From Candidatus Woesearchaeota archaeon (lineage in GTDB: Archaea; Nanobdellota; Nanobdellia; Woesearchaeales; GW2011-AR15), in contig JAFGJW010000002.1 in the NCBI GenBank assembly GCA_016928835.1, positions 1-33,710 of the forward strand: a stretch of DNA of 33,710 nt, in the 5' to 3' direction. Positions 23,741 to 30,194 of this stretch are shown one piece after another. Both the position numbers and the translations under genes were made by a program. The notes beneath the pieces were generated by a model. It did no database searches. It was not told the origin of the DNA and saw only the letters and a list, made by a program, of their open reading frames with translations. Numbering within the stretch: position 1 is the first letter of the stretch; each line of letters opens with the position of its first letter.

Positions 23741-24745
23741 TTATAATACAAATAAGCCTATTACGCAGAATAGAAAAGTAATTCCATAGAGAATCAATGT
23801 TGCCTGTCTTTCTGTAAGCCTAAACCAACTAACCAATAAGAATTTTAATGATTTGTACTTCATTGTTTGTGGCGGCTCTATTGTATTATCTTTTCTCAAA
23901 ATGCCAAATTTAATATCCTTCTGTTTTTTAACAACAATGGTCCAGGTATCCATTAAAAAATTTATTATATGCGGTATTAGGATAAAAACACCGAACCATT
24001 CCATGTTCGATGCTAAGAGAAATGCCCCGATTGCTCCCCCAACTAGAAAAGAGCCAATATTTCCCTCAACAACCTTTGCTGGGTACAGGTTTGAAGGCAA
24101 AAATCCCGTTAATGCTCCAAAAACAGGGAGCAGAAATATCAGATTTGCCAGCCCGTCCTGGATAAAAGATTTTATTCCTATGAATAATAGCAAAATCCAA
24201 GAAGTGCCCATAGCCAAACCATTATATCCTGAGTGAAGATTGGTTAAGTTTGCCACTACCATAATATATATCGGTGCAATCAGCAAAGAGTAAATCGGCC
24301 CGAGCTCAACATTAAAAAATATTAGATTAAGCTGTGTATCTGTAATTAGCGAAGCAATAGGAAAGCTTAAACCTAATATCACTAGAATCTTATCATATCT
24401 CTTCTTTGGCTTGAAGAGATCATCAATGACTCCATAGAGAGCATATATAATTACAATAAAATAGAATATGAACATCTTGCCAAGGAGGGATGATTCAATA
24501 AATGTGTCTCCTGGACTTAGAGTCTCAAAGATTTGAGAGAGGCTCAGTGAAACAAGGACTCCGCCGAGTATGGCGATCCCTCCCATCGTGGCTATCTTTT
24601 TCTTATCTCTCTTATACTTATCCTGTACAGTATAGCCGTATTTCGCTAGTCTATTGATTATGTATGGAAGTATCCAGATAGTGCTGAAGAGACCATAAAG
24701 GAAAATCAATATTAGCTTGTATAACAATTGGATATTTTCCATCAT
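23741..24745 (-). CDS. WecA/MraY-family sugar-1-phosphate transferase (AglH-like)
   Basis: 334 aa with about ten membrane helices. Family motifs: KKIATMGGIAIL (~49-60), the Mg-binding DD at 108-109 in YGVIDDLFKPKKR, NLTNLHSGYNGLA (166-178), and PAKVVEGNIGSFLVGG in the nucleotide-binding loop region. It transfers HexNAc-1-phosphate (or similar) from a UDP-sugar to dolichyl or polyprenyl phosphate, the first step of lipid-linked oligosaccharide synthesis. The archaeal HexNAc-P transferase AglH is the closest known role. It sits between PEF-CTERM genes and away from the main transferase operon, but likely starts the same glycan. Confidence 0.88.
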   Translation of the reverse strand: MMENIQLLYKLILIFLYGLFSTIWILPYIINRLAKYGYTVQDKYKRDKKKIATMGGIAILGGVLVSLSLSQIFETLSPGDTFIESSLLGKMFIFYFIVIIYALYGVIDDLFKPKKRYDKILVILGLSFPIASLITDTQLNLIFFNVELGPIYSLLIAPIYIMVVANLTNLHSGYNGLAMGTSWILLLFIGIKSFIQDGLANLIFLLPVFGALTGFLPSNLYPAKVVEGNIGSFLVGGAIGAFLLASNMEWFGVFILIPHIINFLMDTWTIVVKKQKDIKFGILRKDNTIEPPQTMKYKSLKFLLVSWFRLTERQATLILYGITFLFCVIGLFVL

Positions 24746-24774
24746 ATAAATCTAAAGAGAACAAGTTGCTTTAT

Positions 24775-24813
24775 ATTTTTTTCTTTTAAAAAATAAAAAA
24801 AGAAAAAGAAGAT
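24775..24813 (-). terminator. T-rich terminator after PEF-CTERM gene C
   Basis: On minus, the sequence after the stop is very T-rich (CTTTTTCTTTTTTTATTTTT), as expected for archaeal termination. Confidence 0.45.
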
Positions 24814-25314
24814 CTATTCTTTTTTTCTCTTCTTTGCAATGAAAAGACCTGCACCCACTAATGCAAGAGCTGCACTGATCGTGGTGAATTCTGGAATTTC
24901 TTCAGGTACAACACATTCAATGTCAATTGTTGTATGCAACTGTCCATCTGTATATGCATGTGCAAATGTGCTATCCCATACTGGCGGCTGCCAATCTGGA
25001 ACATATCCTGAGCATGTCCATCCATCTGGAGCATCAGTTACCTTTGCTCTATACCAAGTACTCCATTGGGCTGTCCAAGTTGGAGTGAATCCTGCAACAT
25101 TTGTAACACCTGTTCTCCAGTTTGGTGTCCATCTATACCCAAACCATCCATCCTGGTCTACTCTAACAGTTAAGTCATTTAGTGGATTTCCATCTTGATC
25201 ATGGACAAATACATTTATGTCTGGATTTGGACATCCTATGCCGCAATCAAAAGCAAATACACTTGTTGTCATCAATGCTATTACTGCCAGCAAAATTGTT
25301 ATTACTTTTTTCAT
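24814..25314 (-). CDS. Secreted PEF-CTERM protein C
   Basis: 166 aa. The signal peptide is ~1-21 (TILLAVIALMTTSVFAF). The start of the mature part, DCGIGCPNPDINVFVHDQDG, then GNPLNDLTVRVDQDG, suggests a small beta-sandwich like those of CNA-B/carboxypeptidase-regulatory type. It is unusually rich in Trp and has four cysteines. The PEF-CTERM tail is at 141-166 (PEFT, helix, KKRKKE). GGAGGT is 7 nt before the ATG. It is divergent from the archaeosortase operon, starting ~155 nt from it. Confidence 0.8.
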   Translation of the reverse strand: MKKVITILLAVIALMTTSVFAFDCGIGCPNPDINVFVHDQDGNPLNDLTVRVDQDGWFGYRWTPNWRTGVTNVAGFTPTWTAQWSTWYRAKVTDAPDGWTCSGYVPDWQPPVWDSTFAHAYTDGQLHTTIDIECVVPEEIPEFTTISAALALVGAGLFIAKKRKKE

Positions 25315-25337
25315 TCTTTAACCTCCTTAGTTTATTG

Positions 25338-25349
25338 TTTTACACCCCT
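25338..25349 (-). promoter_or_regulatory. Leader box AGGGGTGTAAAA before PEF-CTERM gene C
   Basis: Minus-strand AGGGGTGTAAAA resembles the boxes of genes A and B. It lies between the TATA box (TTTAAATATAAC, ~25382-25393) and a separate Shine-Dalgarno GGAGGT (25321-25326), so it is inside the 5' leader but is not the ribosome site. Confidence 0.5.
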
Positions 25350-25436
25350 TTTAGAAAAATTGCATAAGAAAATAGAGTAGTTATATTTAAATGTTTCTTT
25401 TTGTCGCCACTCCAGAATAGATAGTACTTATAACAA

Positions 25437-25449
25437 ATTATTTAAATTT
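25437..25449 (+). promoter_or_regulatory. TATA box of the archaeosortase operon
   Basis: AATTATTTAAATT is centred ~26 nt before the ATG at 25470, predicting a leaderless transcript. Confidence 0.5.
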
Positions 25450-25469
25450 CCAAAAAACCTTTATTAGTA

Positions 25470-27806
25470 ATGGATGATTTTCAGAATGTATTTTACAAAG
25501 CACTAATAATAAGTCTAGTCCTGGGGGTTTTTATTTCAATTGGGTTCTTATACTTAACAAAACCAGAAGCAAGCTATTTTTCTGAGCTCTATTATCTTGA
25601 TCAGGAAAACCTCCCAAACCAGATAGAGCTTGACAGAAACTACAATTTCGCCTATGAGATTAATAGCAGGGAAAATAAAACAGAGACCTATGAATATGAA
25701 ACAGTGGTTGAGTTATTTAGGATTTATGACATATCTGAAGGGAATTATGACTGTTTCAGCGAGTTTCGTGAAAAGCTATATTATCAATGGCTGCCAGCTA
25801 ATGAGAGCAATTATTCAATAATTGGAGTGATGCAAAAAGACGACCTTTACAACGATTTCTATACAGTCCAGGACACAGATTATAACAATAGAGAGATAAA
25901 AGAAGAGGAGTATTCTTTGTACCTTGAATATGAATCTGGCTACGGCATGGGCCAGTTTAATATTGTGTTTGGGAATGGAACCAGCAGAAAATTTGCACTC
26001 ATACTTTCTGAATCTGATAACACCACATATTTTATATTTTGGAACAGCACGATTAATACCACTGTTACGAAAGTAGTTAATCTTACTGGTGATGATAAGC
26101 ATATTGTTGAGATTAGGATTAATCAGGGAAGATTTTCTGTGTTTGTTGACTCTAATCTTGTATTAAGCCAGGATTCACTGTATTTTTCTGACAGAATCCC
26201 GGATTATACTGGCGGAAGATTTACGCTTGAGTCCAGAAACTCATATTATTCCATAAGACGGATGCAGCTGTATCCTGGAGGCAAAGCTATAGATGTTTTA
26301 CTTCAGGGCAACAAGCTTTTGGATTACCAAAGGAAGATCAGCGAGATGAGATCTGACTATATTGATATAGTAAGCAAAGGAATCTCTGAAAAACATGGAT
26401 ACAATACATCTCTTAAATACTTCCTCAATATCAGCAGTCCTTCTGAAATATCTGTCACAGGCCACGAATTCGGTGAGCTTAATATTACTTCTCAAGTATC
26501 TGAACATGATGAGGGAGTATATCCGCTAATATACCAATGGGCTGATATTGAATACGAGCTTTCTTCTTACCCAACAAATGTTTTTGAAACTACTGAAAAC
26601 AGTCCAATCAATTTTACTAATTTCACTTTAAGCTTTGATTTCCAAACAAGCTATGGAGAGCAGCAGCTCATGCTATATTTTTATGACCAGGATAATAATA
26701 CAAAATACAGTTTCTTAGTAAATCAGCAAAAGCATGCCCTTTTCTTCCTTGAATATACACCAGATGCAATAAAAGTTACATATAAGAAGCATCAGCTCAA
26801 TACTTTGCCGCATACTGTCCTGATGAATTTTACTGAGTCAAACCTTGATATAATCATAGATAAAAAACCTGTTCTTCACCTTGATAATATTACTAGCATA
26901 TTTTCAGATATCTCCTTTGAAGCAAAAAATACCTATATTTACATTGATGATATTAGGATAGTAAACAGAGACCCCAATTGTGACAGCAAGACTTTTCTAG
27001 GAAAGTGCCTGAAATCTTATAGAACAGATACCAGAAGAGGAGTCAGTGTATATCAAGAAGTGGATGTAGGCTTTAAGGAGACCTTGATAAGAAATATCTC
27101 AGCAGATGAGCAATTAGTTTTAGATTTGCCCCTCCCACCGCTGGCAAAAACAGATGAGAGTGTCATGCAGGAATATAATCCATATATCAAGGATACAAGT
27201 TTCATGTTCAATGGACCTTCAGCAAGACTCCAGGCAATGAGTAATTACACATTTAGCATGAATTATTTGACTCTTGAAGGATTAGGGGTAGTAAGTGTTG
27301 GATTTAAAGATATAAATGATTCTGATGCTTTTAAGCTGGTTTTATCAGATAAAACAGATGAGGCATTATTGATTACAAAAACAGTTAATCGCACAATACA
27401 AAGTAATCTGACGGAAGGCGAATGGAATATTATACAAATCAATTATAATAATGGAATAACAAAATTAATTCAAGACTACAATACAGAGCTATTTGTAACC
27501 AATAAACTCAACCTATCCAATGGATATTTTTTTATTACTACTCAGAACACCTATGCAAACTTCAGAGGAGTCCAGCTTAGGGACAATTCATTGAATCTAA
27601 TCAGGAGATACAATCTGGAGGAGAATCCATGCGAGATGCGTCTCATTTTCGAGAAGATTCTAGACAAGAGAGAGATAGTTCTCTATCCTAATGAAAAATA
27701 CACTGCACACAATAATTTTACTATAAATACAAGTTTTGATTTTGGGAAGATAACCACAAACTTATTAAATAAGAACCAATCCATCCATTTTTGGCTAAAG
27801 AGATAG
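25470..27806 (+). CDS. Large sequon-rich exported protein of the archaeosortase operon
   Basis: 778 aa. One membrane helix near the N-terminus (~12-29, LIISLVLGVFISIGFLYL) and then an extracellular part. Residues ~33-80 (SELYYLDQENLPNQIELDRN, EINSRENKTETYEYETVVE) resemble the soluble segment of DUF1616 proteins that accompany archaeosortases. Three jelly-roll/concanavalin-like stretches follow (~150-270, ~385-505, ~585-705), each ending in a phrase like TLESRNSYYSIRRMQLYP, FEAKNTYIYIDDIRIV or ITTQNTYANFRGVQL. There are roughly two dozen N-x-S/T sequons, so heavy N-glycosylation is likely. No PEF tail. Perhaps an anchored glycan- or substrate-binding partner of the archaeosortase. The homology claims are by eye. 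Confidence 0.65.
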   Translation: MDDFQNVFYKALIISLVLGVFISIGFLYLTKPEASYFSELYYLDQENLPNQIELDRNYNFAYEINSRENKTETYEYETVVELFRIYDISEGNYDCFSEFREKLYYQWLPANESNYSIIGVMQKDDLYNDFYTVQDTDYNNREIKEEEYSLYLEYESGYGMGQFNIVFGNGTSRKFALILSESDNTTYFIFWNSTINTTVTKVVNLTGDDKHIVEIRINQGRFSVFVDSNLVLSQDSLYFSDRIPDYTGGRFTLESRNSYYSIRRMQLYPGGKAIDVLLQGNKLLDYQRKISEMRSDYIDIVSKGISEKHGYNTSLKYFLNISSPSEISVTGHEFGELNITSQVSEHDEGVYPLIYQWADIEYELSSYPTNVFETTENSPINFTNFTLSFDFQTSYGEQQLMLYFYDQDNNTKYSFLVNQQKHALFFLEYTPDAIKVTYKKHQLNTLPHTVLMNFTESNLDIIIDKKPVLHLDNITSIFSDISFEAKNTYIYIDDIRIVNRDPNCDSKTFLGKCLKSYRTDTRRGVSVYQEVDVGFKETLIRNISADEQLVLDLPLPPLAKTDESVMQEYNPYIKDTSFMFNGPSARLQAMSNYTFSMNYLTLEGLGVVSVGFKDINDSDAFKLVLSDKTDEALLITKTVNRTIQSNLTEGEWNIIQINYNNGITKLIQDYNTELFVTNKLNLSNGYFFITTQNTYANFRGVQLRDNSLNLIRRYNLEENPCEMRLIFEKILDKREIVLYPNEKYTAHNNFTINTSFDFGKITTNLLNKNQSIHFWLKR

Positions 27807-27808
27807 GA

Positions 27809-28141
27809 ATGATGAATATATCAGGCTTGTTGCAGATTGTCCTTGGAATTGTTTTTTCTTTATTCCTGCCAGGATTTATCCTGACATTAATATTTTTCAA
27901 GGAGCTTAAGTTTATTGAGAAAGCTGTCCTTGGAGTTGCATTGAGCCTTGCACTAGATATTGCGACAGCAATATTTCTCGGCTATAATGAGTACATGAAG
28001 AATCTTACAGGAGGGATTACAGCCAATAACGTATGGACGTATTCCCTTACTATAAGTGGTTTCTTAATAATTGTATATGTTGTCAAGAGTGAGATTGAAT
28101 GGCTAAAGAAAAGGAAAAAAAGAAGAAGCCCTTCCTCGTAG
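27809..28141 (+). CDS. Short DUF1616-like membrane protein
   Basis: 110 aa from the ATG at 27809 (an in-frame TTG at 27791 is less likely). GLLQIVLGIVFSLFLPGFIL then FIEKAVLGVALSLALDIATA matches the membrane part of archaeal DUF1616 proteins, where LPG and a KIERIAL-like helix are typical. Three hydrophobic segments, then a basic tail. The soluble domain usually following in DUF1616 is missing and may be supplied by the preceding 778-aa protein. The start lies 2 nt after that gene's stop, and the end overlaps the archaeosortase gene by 43 nt, so the three are translated together. Confidence 0.68.
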   Translation: MMNISGLLQIVLGIVFSLFLPGFILTLIFFKELKFIEKAVLGVALSLALDIATAIFLGYNEYMKNLTGGITANNVWTYSLTISGFLIIVYVVKSEIEWLKKRKKRRSPSS

Positions 28142-29121
28142 AATATTATGAGAGCAAATTCATACGGGGGTTTGTGCTAAAGTCCGCTATCTTCCTTGGA
28201 ATACTATTTGCTGTTAATCTATTCATAATGCTTTATTTCAGGCATACTGCTTTTTTTCTGCAATATCTGAAAATACCTGAGCTTTTCTATATCCCTTTCC
28301 TTACTGGCCTGTCAAAAGGCAAGCTGCTCAACGCTTTCATCTTTATATCAGTTATCTTTATTGTCTATATAAGAAAGAAGATACCCAAACTTAAAGGATT
28401 TGACGTGAAGATGAAACAGAGCTTTACCTTTATTTTCATTGCTTTTATAATGCTTGCATTGCAGTATCTGCTCAAGTTCTGGATCAAACAAAACCTTGAT
28501 TATGCTATCTCAATTTCATATGTTGTAACACTGCTAAAGTATGTGTTGAATATCTTATTTGTAGTTCTGCTTGCTGTAGGCATATACAGCTGGGACTTCA
28601 TTAAATATTTTGTTAGGACATTTTATAAGGAGATTTCCATTTTTTCAATTGTATTTTTTGCATACTGGTCGCTGCTTGAATTATTCCAGAAAACATGGCT
28701 TATCCTAAGTACAATTGTTGCCAAGTGCGTGGGCTTTCTTCTTGGCCTCAGCTTCAATAATGTTGTGGTTAACTATGCAACTCCTCAGGGCCCACAGATA
28801 GGTGTACAAGGCTTCTCGCCATATGTAAGCGCAGAATGCTCAGGAATTGACTCACTGCAGCTGTATATCTCGCTTTTTGTGTTTCTACTTGCACTGGACT
28901 GGAAGTCAATAAATAAAAAGAAGATGCTCAGCATATTCCTGCCAGGGCTTTTTCTAACCTTTCTTTATAATATTTTAAGAGTCTATTTGATCATATTAGT
29001 AGGAGTATTTATCTCCCCTACATTCGCCATAGATACTTTTCATACAAACATAGGGTGGATTTTATTCTTAGCAGTATTCTTTGTTTTTTGGCACTTCGGC
29101 AGCAAATATGTATATGATTAA
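28099..29121 (+). CDS. Archaeosortase/exosortase family transpeptidase
   Basis: 340 aa with about eight membrane helices after a very basic N-terminus (AKEKEKKKKP). The catalytic triad of the family is plain: C247 in SAECSGIDSL, R294 in LYNILRVYL, and H315 in DTFHTNIGW. It should cut the PEF-CTERM tails of exported proteins and join the new C-terminus to a membrane anchor. From memory, PEF-CTERM proteins pair with the ArtC type, but subfamily assignment needs a model search, so no symbol is given. The start overlaps the DUF1616-like gene by 43 nt. Three candidate substrates lie within 7 kb. Confidence 0.9.
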   Translation: MAKEKEKKKKPFLVEYYESKFIRGFVLKSAIFLGILFAVNLFIMLYFRHTAFFLQYLKIPELFYIPFLTGLSKGKLLNAFIFISVIFIVYIRKKIPKLKGFDVKMKQSFTFIFIAFIMLALQYLLKFWIKQNLDYAISISYVVTLLKYVLNILFVVLLAVGIYSWDFIKYFVRTFYKEISIFSIVFFAYWSLLELFQKTWLILSTIVAKCVGFLLGLSFNNVVVNYATPQGPQIGVQGFSPYVSAECSGIDSLQLYISLFVFLLALDWKSINKKKMLSIFLPGLFLTFLYNILRVYLIILVGVFISPTFAIDTFHTNIGWILFLAVFFVFWHFGSKYVYD

Positions 29122-29498
29122 TATCCTAGTTTATCCACAACCAGGTGCAGACAAGCAGACAAAAATGAGACTAAAGCTACAATAATAAACCACTGGGCTG
29201 GCAGTTCTTTTTTCAATAATTTATTAGTCATGAAAACTGCAACCTGTGCAAAGGGTATTACAATAATAAGATAGGAGACTGAGTGAGATAATTTATAAAG
29301 ATGAGAGCCAAATATGAAAGACAAAATAACATAGCTAGCATCTGGAAAAAATGAACCAATAAATGCAGGAACTACAATCAGTAAAGAAAAGGTTTTATTT
29401 AATTTTTTCCTAAGAAAAGGATATAATATCAATACAATAATTAATGTTACAATCTGGTTAGGCAGGTCCTGGGAAAGAGCGTATTCTAGATAGGACAT
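29118..29498 (-). CDS. YdjM/DUF457-like membrane protein, putative metal-dependent hydrolase
   Basis: 126 aa with four hydrophobic segments. Polar residues at helix ends fit the YdjM/YbcI membrane-bound hydrolase family: D53 in FFPDASYV, H66 and H72 in SHLYKLSHS, H118 and D122 in LHLVVD. Relatives have a phospholipase-C-like histidine/aspartate layout, though enzymatic activity is poorly established. A TATA-like TTTTTTATACTA (~29518-29529) lies ~25 nt before the ATG, implying a leaderless mRNA. It converges on the archaeosortase gene with a 4-nt overlap. Confidence 0.6.
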   Translation of the reverse strand: MSYLEYALSQDLPNQIVTLIIVLILYPFLRKKLNKTFSLLIVVPAFIGSFFPDASYVILSFIFGSHLYKLSHSVSYLIIVIPFAQVAVFMTNKLLKKELPAQWFIIVALVSFLSACLHLVVDKLGY

Positions 29499-29510
29499 TT
29501 GATTGGTAAA

Positions 29511-29536
29511 ACAATAATAGTATAAAAAATTATTGT
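29511..29536. promoter_or_regulatory. Inverted repeat upstream of the YdjM-like gene
   Basis: ACAATAAT, 10 nt (AGTATAAAAA), ATTATTGT: perfect 8-bp arms. It encloses the TATA-like box of the YdjM-like gene and also lies 13 nt after the stop of the CPBP gene, followed on minus by TTTT. It could be an operator or a terminator hairpin. Confidence 0.45.
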
Positions 29537-29549
29537 CGGATATTAATTA

Positions 29550-30140
29550 TTACCAGAACCACCATGATTGGGTAATGATTACATAAATACCAAGGAAAAG
29601 GTTTGTTGTTGCATGTGCAAAAACACATTCTGAGATATCTTTTGTTTTGTAATAAACAAGATTATAAATTATGCCTGCTATCAAGCCTGCCAGCCATCTG
29701 CTGTGGGAAAACCCAAAAAATAGTACAGTTATGGCAAAGGAAAGCCATGTGAACCTAGGTTTTGTCTTTTTCCAGTTGTCGCTGTCAATTAAGTATCTCA
29801 GCAGAAATGATCTAACAAATAATTCCTCAACCAAAGGTGCAACGAGGATACTGCCCGCATATTTAATGAGAATTGCCAAAGCAGATAAAGGGATAAATGA
29901 AGGTTCTGCCAATCTAGGATAGAGGTCATCGAGCGAAACCCAAAAGATAAAAACAACTACTCCTGCAAAAAAAGAATAATTGCTAATCTTAAATTTCAAT
30001 TTGTAGTTTTTCCAAAAATAGAGTATTACCACTAAAGTCAACAAATATCTTAGACTAAAGGCTATAGTGTCCCTAAAGAAATAGGAAAAAAGGAAGGTTG
30101 ATATAATATAGGTAAAGAAAGGGATAACGTAAGCTCTCAT
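29550..30140 (-). CDS. CPBP (CAAX/Abi) intramembrane protease, exosortase-associated type
   Basis: 196 aa with about six membrane helices. Catalytic residues of the CPBP family are present: E105, E106 and R110 (APLVEELFVR), H146 (FGFSHSRWL) and H176/N180 (FAHATTNLFLG). The stretch from VEELFVRSFLLRYLI through RFTWLSF, RWLAGLIAGIIYN to the Trp-rich C-terminus QSWWFW closely recalls the CAAX-protease-related proteins that travel with bacterial PEP-CTERM/exosortase systems. It lies next to the archaeosortase operon and may process sorted proteins or the sorting machinery. A TATA box (TTTAAATATAAA, ~30157-30168) predicts a leaderless mRNA. Confidence 0.85.
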   Translation of the reverse strand: MRAYVIPFFTYIISTFLFSYFFRDTIAFSLRYLLTLVVILYFWKNYKLKFKISNYSFFAGVVVFIFWVSLDDLYPRLAEPSFIPLSALAILIKYAGSILVAPLVEELFVRSFLLRYLIDSDNWKKTKPRFTWLSFAITVLFFGFSHSRWLAGLIAGIIYNLVYYKTKDISECVFAHATTNLFLGIYVIITQSWWFW

Positions 30141-30194
30141 GCAAAATAATATTGGTAATTTATATTTAAATTTTTGTTAATTTCTGCTGCTTAA

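Noticed and set aside
24839-25380. Plus-strand open frames of 119 and 61 aa
   Set aside because: They are antisense to PEF-CTERM gene C and its promoter, with no signal peptide or family pattern.
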